A stretch of 64,000 nt of DNA, taken from positions 6,313,733 through 6,377,732 of the forward strand of contig NC_089175.1 of the NCBI RefSeq assembly GCF_947507565.1, written 5' to 3'. The notes beneath the pieces are model-generated. The model did no database searches. It had not been told where the DNA came from and saw only the letters and a list, made by a program, of their open reading frames with translations. Within the stretch, counting starts at the first letter, position 1; each line of letters begins with the position of its first letter. Made by a program: the position numbers and the translations under genes. The stretch comes from Oscarella lobularis (lineage: Eukaryota; Porifera; Homoscleromorpha; Homosclerophorida; Oscarellidae). Shown here one piece after another: positions 44,084 to 55,226 of the stretch.

Positions 44084-45073
44084 CTAGTCCCACACCGCTT
44101 TGAAATAGCACAAGGATAAACGTGCAACTTCACGGCATCTAAACGCCTTCTTCGACTTCTTCCTCTCTGGACTGAGATGAAGTTCCAGGCCGTTTTTGCT
44201 TGCTGAAACTTTCCAGCACGATTCAACCGGACATTCCCCGTTCACACATTCGGCAACACGACGAGGGTGACTTTTTCTTCCGACTGTCCAGAGAAGAGAA
44301 GAGACATTTCCTAAGCACGTGACTGCCTTCATTTGTTCGCATTGGCTTTCTACGCCGTTCGAACCAAGGTCACTCAAATCCAACCGACAAAGCGACTTGT
44401 TACCAAGCACATCTATAAGCAAAATTATTATAGTCGGGAAATGAAAGTGACGTCACTACCCGGTAGCTTAGGTTGCAGTTCCTCAACGTGAAACGTAGTC
44501 GGTGTCGGAGTGGGCAAATCTATATAGCAGTGCACAACAGAATTCTAAAATATAATTAATCAATTAACCTGGAGATACCACTCGAACTTTCGTCGTGAGA
44601 GTGAACTCGCTATCAGACATGGGTTCCGTTCCGCAAAGAAACGTCGTCTGCCCAACTTCTCTCACTTTCGTCACATTGACAAAGAGACGAACAGAGAGAC
44701 GAGACACGTATTTCCAACAAGCAAAGTCGACATTATCAGCTTTTGAGCAATACGGAAGCTGATCGCTTGTACCGTCTCCACCCAATATTCTCCAACGCGC
44801 TAAATTCATAATCGACCGATCGTGGCAACACCTGAACTCAGCCACGTCTGTCTCGGAATCAAGCGTCACGTCGTACGAACGTAGGCGATGCGTATAACCG
44901 TAGCAGATGGAGGAGTCGGAACGCGCCAAACGCTTATTGCCTTCGAGTAGAAATCGATTTTAAAAGAACCGAAATTTGAATAGGTTGCTCGCACTTTGAT
45001 TGGGTCTCTCCTGGGATAAAGTCGAAGAGACGAGAAGAAGGACAATAACGGTAATCTCAGGAACACTAACCAT
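44084..45073 (-). CDS. S3: secreted two-domain Ig-like protein
   Basis: Four exons (45073-44995, 44940-44569, 44519-44460, 44412-44084) join to 279 aa without breaks. Signal peptide MVSVPEITVIVLLLVSS. Ig-like domain 1 (SICYGYTHRLRSYDV, RCCHDRS, WRILGGD, FACWKYVS, FLCGTEP) is nearly the same as in S2. A 60-nt linker exon. Domain 2 is more diverged at its start (LCRLDLSDLG) but keeps SQCEQ, TCLGN, LLWTVGRK, CVNGEC and AFRC, ending KAVWD. No membrane segment. It lies beyond L5 on the same strand. Confidence 0.78.
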
Positions 45074-45115
45074 TACGACTCTTCGAGATCGTATGCCGTT
45101 CGCTGAATCGGCTCA

Positions 45116-45135
45116 CCTATTTATACAAATCGAAG
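45116..45135 (-). promoter_or_regulatory. TATA box of S3
   Basis: The minus strand reads GATTTGTATAAATAGG about 45 bp before the ATG, where S1 and S2 have their TATA boxes. Confidence 0.55.
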
Positions 45136-47035
45136 AGGAAACGGAATTATCGAAACGGAAAGCTGTTGTCGGTTGCACAAGTGTATGACCTCGCAAATGT
45201 TTTGACTTCACAAAGAGCGTTTTCTTGGAAGTGTCACGATTAATGCCACTAGTAACGCAACGTGCAGCGAAAAGCGTGTGAGATATAGTTCACTTCCACG
45301 TACCCCGGCCGCCGTGCCCTAACCCTAATGAGCACACGCATGACCGACATGACGCACTTGATCATGAGGTCACGTCGTTTAACGTGTAATGCGATGAGTA
45401 AGGTAGAGGGTCACAGAGCAGCCGCATATTCTAGGTTAAACCTGACACTGAGAACGATAAGCTCTCTCGTCTTCTAGTTGATTTTATGGCAAAGCGATAT
45501 ACCGTACTAAGGCGGACAGTAAAAATGAAGCTTTTGTCATATAATGTCTAAATAGGTACAGCAACTAACGAATACGATGCGACACTTCACTCGTGGAAAA
45601 GCAAATATCCTCTAGCGATATTTACTTGATTCATAGCTTCTGCTCTTTTAGTCCTAGGGGAGGGGCTATAGAGCTTGCGTTACGCTATACAGGAAGCTTT
45701 GACGTTCTATTGGAAGAGTGAACGCAGGCTCGGGGGTCCAGTGTGCTGTCCTGCCAATCGTCTACCAGTTTTACTAATGCGTAATACAGTGGTCGACGAT
45801 TGACTGCACGGCCCAGATGCATGCGAAACCGCTTTCAAAATTGTAGGCATGGTTAATTGCCGTATTGGGAATCTTATTAATTGTTGAACATTCACTTTCT
45901 GATATATATAGAGAAAAGGCGTTCTCTCTCGCTTTAAGAGCTTGGTCTATGCTCTCGACATTTGAGTGCAACGATTTGAGACCGGTATATCGATGGGCAC
46001 AACAAATATGACTTTCGTTGGTGCGACTCGCGCAAAGAACATCATAGGGGTCGTACCGCATCGTGGCGCTACGGCTGTACGACCGCCCTAAAATATTACT
46101 TAAGTCTAACGGTAGTGCTGCACTAAAAAAATCAGCAGTTTCACTCGTCTCGGCTCCTTCCGAGTTGGGGCGGTTTATTGATTTATATAAGGCGTTTACT
46201 CTAACCGCGACGACCCAAACGTTCTGCCTACATGCGTACGCACGAAGCCACGCGGGCTCTTTCCTTAGACCCGCGCGTACTACGCTGAATTCCATTCTCC
46301 GTTCCCGAGATTACGACAACAACTGCGCCTGTCTAATGTGAAGGACATGCACGCTCTAGCTCCGCGAACTAAATTACTCAAAACGTTTCAGGAAGACGCC
46401 TTGTCGGGGAATTTATGCGTCAACAAGGTACTTTGCGAGGGCAGGGTCGCTTTGGGAGGGCAGGGGTCGCTGCGGCGATCTCATCTCTCAAAATGTTTTC
46501 TTTAGTCATTCGTTATGCTAATAAATTACATCATGCATGAGTAATGCACGCGAGGGTCGTTTAGCTCCATACACACGGATACTAAAGAACAGAGGTGGAT
46601 GAGATCATCGATTACGAAGAAACGGTGCAAAGCGGTTCGAATTTGAACGACGACGTTTCGAAGAAATTCGAAGTGGGCGCGACAACGACTTCCTTTCTTA
46701 GCGATCTTAAACATAAAGAAGCACCCAAAAGGCATTGCTAAACCATCTCGCCTACACGCTCCACGGCGTCAACGCAAGAGAAAGTATATAGTCCAGGTAT
46801 ATGGACCTGGAATGGTACGTTTTTATCAGAACAGCTAGTGAGGCTATTATGATCTCTCATTCACTACACCACTCGCGGACATTTTTATCGCCTATATATG
46901 TAAAAGCGCGCGCATGCTTCCACACCGCGCCTACACCGCCTTGGACACAAAAGAGGAAGAAGTTTAGTCTATAGCCGTTATATATGCGCCAAGTAGTCAA
47001 TCGCAGTCAATGAGCTTATAATAATGAGCTCTTGG
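45136..47035. other. Intergenic with an L-type relic, up to the assembly gap
   Basis: No intact gene. An L-type relic lies at 45955-46205. The rest shows no domain. A GCCTACACGCTCCAC spacer block occurs near 46750. Confidence 0.5.
45955..46205 (-). pseudogene. Relic of an L-type gene
   Basis: The minus strand reads YDPYDVLCASRTNESHI near 46060-46000, matching the second trefoil repeat of L1-L5, and a TATATAAATCAA promoter-like remnant near 46185. Flanking exons are missing. Confidence 0.65.
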
Positions 47036-47235
47036 NNNNNNNNNNNNNNNNNNNNNNNNNNNNNNNNNNNNNNNNNNNNNNNNNNNNNNNNNNNNNNNNN
47101 NNNNNNNNNNNNNNNNNNNNNNNNNNNNNNNNNNNNNNNNNNNNNNNNNNNNNNNNNNNNNNNNNNNNNNNNNNNNNNNNNNNNNNNNNNNNNNNNNNNN
47201 NNNNNNNNNNNNNNNNNNNNNNNNNNNNNNNNNNN
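47036..47235. other. Assembly gap (200 N)
   Basis: An exact run of 200 N, a standard scaffold gap of unknown true size. It cuts the CARD-type gene on its right. Confidence 0.98.
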
Positions 47236-47569
47236 GGGCCTCTAGCTTCTCGACGATAGGCTCCTGGTCTTCTTTCGAAGCCAGCACCGCGAGAAACGTG
47301 ACGTACGCTCCACAGCTCTTCTCCGGTAAAATTTCATTGAGTAGCATTGTGCATTTCTTAGATGGAGAAAGGGAGCGCAGCAATTCGTATTCCGTTTCAT
47401 CGACTAGGGCCAAGTCCAAAAGCTCGTCGAGATCGGGCCGCCAGGGGTTGATCGCATGCGACAAGAGCTCAACAGCCGTACTCCACATGTCTAATTGACT
47501 AATATCGAGATACTGATACTCTTGCATGACGATGTCAACGTTCGAATTAGTAGCCGAACAGAAAAGCAA
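47236..47569 (-). CDS. CARD-like gene, 5' part, cut by the gap
   Basis: A minus-strand frame encodes SQLDMWSTAVELLSHAINPW and a CARD-like death-fold segment (LDELLDLALVD, YELLRSLS, CTMLLNEILP, YVTFLAVLASKE) ending EPIVEKLEA at the gap. It is a close copy of the first CARD of the gene at 48432-51136. The start is unclear: the copy has an earlier in-frame start than its paralogue. The rest may lie in the gap. Confidence 0.6.
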
Positions 47570-47639
47570 ACTTTCGTCACACCCGATGATCTTTTACAGT
47601 GTAGGTACTGTAGAAGATTCCCCCGTGGCAAAACGGAGC

Positions 47640-48330
47640 GATAAACTGTACGGGACTCGTCTCTAGCTCTCGTCATCACGTGATAGGGTTTTCTGTAGCT
47701 TTTTTCCAACGCGAGAGAAGTTCCTTCGTCGAAGCAACTTAAGTAGCGAGTTAAGCGCACGAGAAAGATTGCGTTTAGCCCGGCCACTTGTAGAAAATCG
47801 GGGGAAAAACCGTCGTTTCGAAGCATGACTTCATTCAACTCGCTCCAACGTCACTCAAGTGAGTGCGAGCAAAGGCTGAAAGACAATTCGACCAGTAAGA
47901 GCGAGGCAGAACTCTTTCTCGAGCCCGGGAAAATATTGCACGGTAAGTCTGACTGCCATATATCAGCGCGAGCGCCCACGTAGACGTGGTCAGTCGTTTG
48001 CAAGGCCTGTATTGTCTCTGCTTTCAGAGATAGCTTAGGAGTGCCCACTCATGACAACGCAATCGAAAAAGCTTTTAAAGTTTGTCCGGCGTTCTTTAGT
48101 CTCTGTGATCGACAAACGACGGCTCATGCTGTGATAGCGCCTCAAAGAGTGAGTCTAGAATGCCTATATGTATGGCGTAATTTGCGTGCGCGAAATCAAT
48201 ACATATATGATGAAATCCTGCTGGGAGAATTTGCATTTTACGTCACAGCGCTGATCTACTTTAAAGTGGGTGTCAGAGCTGATTGCATTATCGAGATGAC
48301 AACAAAATTCGGCAAATCGACCTCGATCAA
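47640..48330. repeat. Upstream module of the truncated CARD gene
   Basis: Shares long stretches with 51300-51990: ACTTCATTCAACTCGCTCCA (about 47829 and 51503), then GCAAAGGCTGAAAGACAAT, and further out TAGTCTCTGTGATCGACAAA-like and GCTCATGCTGTGATA. Parts recur at 61230-61510 and 63735-64000. Confidence 0.7.
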
Positions 48331-48431
48331 AGATTAATCCGTGATATCACAAATAAACAAAATAAGTAAAAAATGAAGAAGCAACCACAATAACGGGTGA
48401 TACAAAAGAGTTGGTAAAAAAATAATGGTTG

Positions 48432-51136
48432 CTAAATACTAATGCTGCTCTCGTCATTCAGAGACGACAAGTAGCCAAATACCGTCTGAGCAGTTTCTTT
48501 CAGATCCTCCTTTTCGAGAGCCTTGCACAGCTCTTTGACAGATGCCTCATTTCCATTCCTTTCCTTCCACTTCATGAGCATCTGATGCGCTTGTTCTCTA
48601 ACGTCACCTTTTGCGTTTTCTGCAATTTCTGCAATGTGACCTTTACAAAAGCCGAGCTGCCTAGAAATAAATTTCCATTCGCCAACGATTCCTTTTGACA
48701 AAGAAAGAATTTCCTTTTCCGTTGGAACTCGGCTTAGGTCATCATCATCATCTGCATGCAACATGAAAATGTGCAATCTAAAATCTTCTCGTGACGCTTA
48801 CCTCTAACTTGTCTACGACTCGGGGACTCCGTTGATGGCCCTGAGCATTGTGCAGCTACGTTGATCGGCGGCTGATCCACAGCAGCAATCGCTTGAGAAG
48901 TTTCCTGTTTAATTAAATGAAAAATTAAATATCACTTCAATGATGGAGCGTTAACGGATATGCTATATCATACTGGTTTGACAGCATCGCTTGGTGACGA
49001 TGCTGAACACAAAGTCTACATAAAGAAAATCTGTTACATAAGTCATCCAAACCGCTTTAATTTTTTTCCTTGCACCTACTTGGTATGCTGAACGTTCTCC
49101 CAATGGGAGACGACGGTCGTTTCCTCCGCCCGTCAGATGCAGTTCAAGCGGCAGCGGAAGGTTAGCTGCTTCTTCATTTTTCGGCTTCGTTAGCATCAAG
49201 CTTTCAACGTGGTATGAACATTTCATTGCTTCCTTTATGCTTCCTTCGTCCACGAGTATAGGAGTGTCCGTAACTAATTTCCAACCAGACAAAATGTTTC
49301 TAACTTCAATACTAACCGCGCCACTAAAATAGATTCTGACGCAATTGTCAAAAAGCAGAGGTGATCGTTTTTTGCGCTCTTCGATTTCAGGCGGAGCATT
49401 TTTTTCAGACGTAAAATAAATGTCAATTATTGCATACTCTATCGAAGCATCACCTATTTTCCAATTACCAATCGCTACCACGCGATAGTCGTGGCCACTG
49501 CAGCCAAACAGCATCGCAAGGAACCCGCAGAAATGCTTAGTTGCAATGTCTAGATATGAGTCATGAAGGACAGCTGACATTTTGGTTCCGAGAAAGAAGG
49601 TTCGGACCGTCCCGCCACGTACTTTAGTCGGAATAACTCCAACACAAGTGTCAGTATATGAGACCGAGCCTGGCCCCTTGTAAAAAAGAAAAACGCGTTG
49701 ATCTTTAACAAATGACAACAACCTCATCTTGATTATGACATCTTTTGCAAACCTTATGCCACACGGATGTAGCACCAGAAGATCTGTTATATCCGTGTCC
49801 TTTTTAACTCCTTTGGACTCTTCAGACTGATACTCGTAAACGGTGAAACCAACTTTAACGCCGGCACTGCTCACCACAGCTCCGGGAGGAATACTAATTG
49901 AGAAAAATTCGGATTCTACTTCTCCTCCCCACCGGTCCACATGAACCTGCACTGTTTGACCCTTTGTGAACTCAAGTCTCATTCCTCGTACTCGAAGAGA
50001 AAAATTACAAGAACAACCTTCAAGGGAAACCTAGAAAGTATAATTAAGTGCTATGTGTCAGTCGTGGTTAATTAATTAATTAGACCTTCGTAGAATCTTC
50101 TAAAATGCGACGCACACTTAACTGCCCTGCGTCTTTGAGTACATGTAAAAACTCGTCAAAAGACAAGGCACGCTTTTTTGGAAGAATATCAATGAGCAGC
50201 TTCTGGCATTCTCTGTCTTGAATTTCACCTTCGAATTCGCTTGAGGTATTAGGTTGCGAAACACATTCTTTCCATAGTTGTTTTCTATCGTGTATAAGTG
50301 AGTGATATTCTGTGGAACTGATTAGTCCTCTTTTACGAAGGGCAATCAAAGTGGAGAAGGGACGCTTCCACAAGAACACCGTCTTTGAAAAGAGCGGCTC
50401 ACAAATTGAAAGCCAGCGCCTATCCATTGATTTTGAGTGAAGTCTAACTCTACAAAGTCTATGCACAAGAAAGCCTATTACTAGTTTTTTTCTAAAATTC
50501 TCACTCATTTTAGAGCTCTACATACCTTCTTCGATCCTCCTTACGCCTAAGAATATCCTCCTCACGCTTCCTAAGCATATCAACAACGGACTCTTGTCCT
50601 TCCAGCTCGCGGAGAAATTTATCGTACGATGACGTCCCCCTCTGCGGAAGAATGTCGGTGAGCAGCTTCTTGCACTGTTCCGAGCGAGGAAGAGCGTCTA
50701 GCTTATCGTAGTCTTCTAGACTCAAAAGATCCGAGGCCTCAAGACGATCGAGATCGGGATGCCAAATTTTGACTAAATTTGGCAAAAGCGGCCGAACAAC
50801 GGTCTCCCATCGATGATCTTCGTGTAGGGGCGGCGGCGATGATGACATTCCGCTCTTGCCGGCCTCTAGCTTCTCGACAATCATAACAATGGGCTCCTGG
50901 TCTTCTTTCGAGGCCAGCACCGCGAGAAACGTGGCGAACGCTCCACAGCTCTTCCTCGGTAAAAGATCATTGAGTAGCTTTGTGCATTGATCGGATGAAG
51001 ACAGGGATCGCAGCAATTCGTATTCCGTTTTATCGACGAGAGCTAAGTCCAAAAGCTCGTCGAGATCGGGCTGCCAGGGGTTGATCGAATGCGATAGGAT
51101 CTCAGCAGTCCTACTCCACATATCTAATTGACTCAT
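48432..51136 (-). CDS. Triple CARD - ZU5 - death-domain protein
   Basis: Five exons (51136-50526, 50458-50086, 50030-49080, 48904-48802, 48751-48432) join in phase to 785 aa. Three CARD-like death folds: about 10-90 (LDELLDLALVD, CTKLLNDLLP), 100-185 (LEASDLLSLEDY, CKKLLTDILPQ) and 225-325 (LRKRGLISSTEY, CQKLLIDILPK, FDEFLHVLKDAG). Exon 3 begins a ZU5 domain (GEVESEFFSISIPPGAV, VGFTVYEY, LLVLHPCGIRF) followed by a UPA-like stretch. A linker exon follows, then a C-terminal death domain (SKGIVGEWKFISRQLG, HQMLMKWKER). ZU5-UPA-DD occurs in UNC5 and PIDD, and CARDs recruit caspases or signalling adaptors. It is probably a cytosolic apoptosis or immune adaptor. No signal peptide or membrane segment. 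Confidence 0.83.
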
Positions 51137-52871
51137 TTTACGCTGTTGACGGCAAATCGAAATGCCGATACGGGTCTTGATGATGAAATGACGTCAGCGT
51201 TCGAATGACAAACTGAGACGATCTGTGTCGAACACATTCATTCCTCTTTTTCACTCACACCCGATGATCCTTTCACACCAGCATATTTCTGCCAATGCCC
51301 AATGGCAGAAAGAAGCGATAAAATGTACGGGACTCTAACATTCGTTGTCACGTGATAGGGTTTTCTTAGCGTTTTTCGAAAGCGACAGACGTTTCTTCGT
51401 CGAAACGACCGGCGTCGCAAGTTAAGCATATGATAAGCATTGCGTTTAGCACACTTGTGGGTAATCGGGGCTCCATTAGGAAAAACCGTCGTTTCGATGC
51501 GTAACTTCATTCAACTCGCTCCAACGTCACTCAAGTAAGTACGAGCAAAGGCTGAAAGACAATGCGACTAGTAGGAACTCTGGCGAGATCGTAATAGGAG
51601 TTATTGACATTCGGCAGTTCGCCGTCATCGCACGCGCGCACCCTAGCCCGCGAAACTATGTAACGGTAATTCTGGCAGCTCTAAACTCGTCGGTCAGTGG
51701 TTTACATTGTAACAAGGCCGGCATAGAGTCTGCATGTATTAGGATAGTGTCTGCTCTCAGAGCTTAGTAATTAATCAAGAGTCCTTAGTCATATCTCGAA
51801 AAAAGCCATCGATAAATTCTTCTAATGCCTTCCCGGCGTTTTTCAGTCTCTCTAACAAACGATAGCTCATGCTGTGATAACGATGAGGGAGTGATTAGCT
51901 GACGCCTTTATTGCGATGCAATTCAGCTGGTAGGATTTTTTAATTATACGTCAATGCGCTGATCTAGTCTGAGTTAGAGTAGATGATAATGATTGTAGGC
52001 CCACTTCATTTTCAGCGTTGCCTTTTTTAAGTGGCTTCAAGACAGCTATTGAAGTTGATTGGTTTACTGTAGTACATTAGACTTTCAAAATATCACCAGA
52101 CAAAGAAAAATGTAGCCACCATGCTTAGGGCCTACATCCAGCGATGTTCCTTTGCCGCTATGATTGCAGCTTGGCTGTAAAACGCACGGATCAAACGTCA
52201 GCCGATCATGATCATCATTATCATCATCATCATCTACGTTAGCTATGCGCTTGTCTCCCAACAATTTCGGAATCAGAATTCCACTCCAAGTGCCCGCTTA
52301 GTTAATTACGGTATATAGCGAGTTGATCCAAGAACTTCAGTGTAGTGCCACCAAGAACTATATCGCAAAGCCACCCGAGGCATTAAAGATGACGAGAAAC
52401 GAATCTGTTGTAAAGTCAAAGGTATTCTTCACTTTATATATCTCCAGAAGTTCACATATTTTTCGGGCTAGTCGCGGTGGCTTAATTCTTATTTTATTTG
52501 AAGTGAGATCTCGTTTGTGCAGAATCTGTCCTAATTAATTAAGTAAAGAAGAGTCTTCTTTATGCCGTAAGTTTAGACGTCATGTACTTGTATGGGTATG
52601 GCAATATTCGGCAGCGCGCACATGCAATGAATGTCAGAATCACTTCAGACACGTTTTCGGATAACGAAATAGTCTGTATGAATATTGTCACAAACACTGT
52701 CACAAACGCAATTAGACAAAATCCTCAGAGGTGACGTGAGCTAGCAGTGAGCATGCAACTAAAAAGAAGTGACAACCCGACACAATAATTAAATTGGATG
52801 TAATCACGTTTTCTAATCATTTCATTGTGCATGAGCATGTCAGCATAGCGCAAATCAGGCCGCTATACTAT
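51137..52871. other. Intergenic upstream of the CARD-ZU5-DD gene
   Basis: Bases 51300-51990 are the upstream module shared with 47640-48330. An ATC-repeat tract lies near 52210-52235. Nothing recognised at 52250-52870. Confidence 0.55.
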
Positions 52872-55226
52872 CTAATCTTGTTCAGTTTCAAAACGGTCGA
52901 TGATAGTGTAGAGCCCAGTTGAAATATCGAGGCGGATCGCCACGTATTTTGTTGGCGGGGTGACTTCGATGATGGGAGGGCGAATTCTGGCTTTCACCGT
53001 ATCATTGAAAATCACAGCAATCTCAAACAAATCGACTCCTCTTTCGAAGAAGGAGAACGGAAAAGGGTTAGCTACATACACGGATGCGATAAAGGAAAAA
53101 TTTTGCTTTTCGAAATCGGTCACTAAATATAAAGTCAAACTCAAAGCAATTTAATTTTTTTTAACTCTTACGTTCTACCATATCAGCTGACAGAAATGTA
53201 ACAGATGAAGTGTTACACAGACTAGAAATTGGTGTTGGGCAACTAAATACGGTTAGGTCAGCTGATAACACTTCCACGCTCAAACCGAGAGAATGGTAAC
53301 TGTTCGTGAGCGGAGAGGCAATAATTCTCCAAACAGCATTTTCTCCTAAGCAGGGAAAACTCGGAACGCCAAAACATGAGAAACCTAAAAGTATAGCGTT
53401 AGTGATAACGATCTCCCAACAGTTCATTGCCTATTTAATCAAACCGGTTGAATAGCCAGTGTAGTTTTGAGTTGAGTCGCACGTTGATTCGCTCGCCACA
53501 AGATCGTTGTCAATCACAAAAAGTCTTGCTAGAACATTTAGGCACGCATCTTCAGTATAGGTTTGGCATCTTTACAAAAACTTTGGTAGTTATGCGTTTG
53601 TTTAATATGAGACTTGCTCATACGTGCTTAAATCAATCAGCGGATATTCGTCGAGAGGACCATGAGAAATGTATTGAACGTGCGTCTGGTTTTCAACTCT
53701 TAATCAAGAAAAAATATTGGAAATCTGGAATTAATTTAACGAGTTACTAGGTTATTTACATCAGAGCTATTTTCTTTTCGGGTGAGAATGCTTCTTCGCA
53801 GTTGCTCGTTAAAATGTTTCTATTTTCAAAGTGACGCTTAGCTAGAATTTTAAAATGAGGTATTTCGTACGTTTCCCAATAGGATTGCGCTATTGCAAGC
53901 ACTTCGGAACTGAGATCGCAAAACATTTCATTTCTATAAAGTTGATATGAACATCATCTTAGTTTTCGGTTCGCGACTATTCCACGTTACCGTTCATATA
54001 TGTTGTATTCAACACTTACTTCTCCTGACATCCATTGGTTTCTATTGGTGCAGTAGCCCGTACTGTCTGATTTTCTAGAAAGACAGTTCTCATCATTGAT
54101 GCTCGACCATGCAGGATTTACCGAAACGCGCAATAAAGGAGCGTGTTGAAACAGCATCTTTCAGCAGAAAATTGTTCTGACTGAATTGTAAACTTTTCTA
54201 GGCCGTTTTCAACCACAACTTCCACTTCTTCCTGTGGACAAAGGTTTTTGGCGTTCGGCGTTGAAAATTCCGTGTCAAATGCTTCGATTGTCAAATTTCG
54301 GAGACTGTAGCAGCGACTAATTGATATTTCGGGTATGTTGAAAAGCGTGACGTCATTGGGGAATATTGAAAGGCTAGATGGCACTGGGACGTTCGGGTTT
54401 AAATACACGAGAGCATCAACGAGATCATTCGTAGTTGGATTGAATGGATTTTGAATACTAAAGTAATACAGTCAAAATTGAGATTTGCATGCATGGGACT
54501 CTACGCTTTCACTTGCCTATGAGTTCGATAAATGGCGACGGCTGCAGTTGAATCTACTTCAGAGAATGGTATATCTAATTCTGAACCTTCTCCAATAGTG
54601 AAGTATCCTTGTTGCGTTGTCACCTGGCCGGTCAGTTCGAACGTCCCAGAAAGGCTACCTGATCCATCAAAGAAGGCAACGGTGAACGAATCAAGTGGCG
54701 TAGCCTTCATTCCAAAGTCCCAGAATTCGACGAATTTCGAAGAAGACGTCCTGTGCGCATTGACTTCATTTACAACGATGAGATGATAGGGATCGTAGCA
54801 AGCAGTCGGGTCGGCCGGGTCAAACTCTGGCAATACTTCGCAGGAGAACGACGCCGGACACGAGTTTTGAATTCGTAAGCAAAAATTTCGACAGGGCGGC
54901 TGGACCACGGTGACATTTTCCGCAGTTTCGCGACACGTCGGAAAGAAGAAGAGGCATGTGAAGAGTTCGATGTCGATGTCGCAGCCACTTCTCATTAGTG
55001 AGACGATGTCGTCGACGTTGAAAGCCTGGTCGGCGTCGCTTTGCTGCGGCTGGCCGTGTATGTTCGGAAATCGCGTGTATTGAATTGTGATCGAGACGTT
55101 CGCGCATTCTTGTTGGAAGAAGGTTGCGTTCGCTACTTCGCACGTGTCTGGCGTCTGGCAGTGTGATGCGACGGCGAGTAGGAGCACGCGGAGGAGAACC
55201 GTTGAGGGAGCGAATGAGGAGAGCAT
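52872..55226 (-). CDS. Secreted Frizzled-CRD plus lamin-tail-domain (LTD) protein
   Basis: Exon 1 (55226-54517) encodes a signal peptide (MLSSFAPSTVLLRVLLLAVA), a Frizzled-type cysteine-rich domain about residues 28-145 (FPNIHGQPQQ, SGCDIDIELFTC, FFFPTC, PPCRNFC) and the start of an LTD-like beta-sandwich (LIVVNEVNAH, FVEFWDFG). Exon 2 (54457-54122) continues it (IQNPFNPTTNDLVDALVYL), and a small exon 54074-54020 follows in phase. Intron 1 starts AG|GCAAGT, a GC-AG intron. Further minus-strand coding stretches (53400-53170, joined to about 53118-52872 by a plausible intron) probably belong to the same gene, but the joins between 54020 and 53400 were not solved. An earlier in-frame ATG at 55373 would place the signal peptide internally. 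No transmembrane helix seen. Confidence 0.72.

Noticed and set aside
44866-45066. Alternative 66-aa product starting in S3 exon 1
   Set aside because: It reads through intron 1 in a frame that is not conserved in S2. The spliced frame is conserved in all three S genes.
47024-47259. Open frames across the N run
   Set aside because: They consist of undefined bases and carry no information.
49200-50030. Reading the ZU5 exon as a separate gene starting at the internal ATG near 49982
   Set aside because: The upstream CARD exons join in phase with standard splice sites, and the combined frame is uninterrupted.
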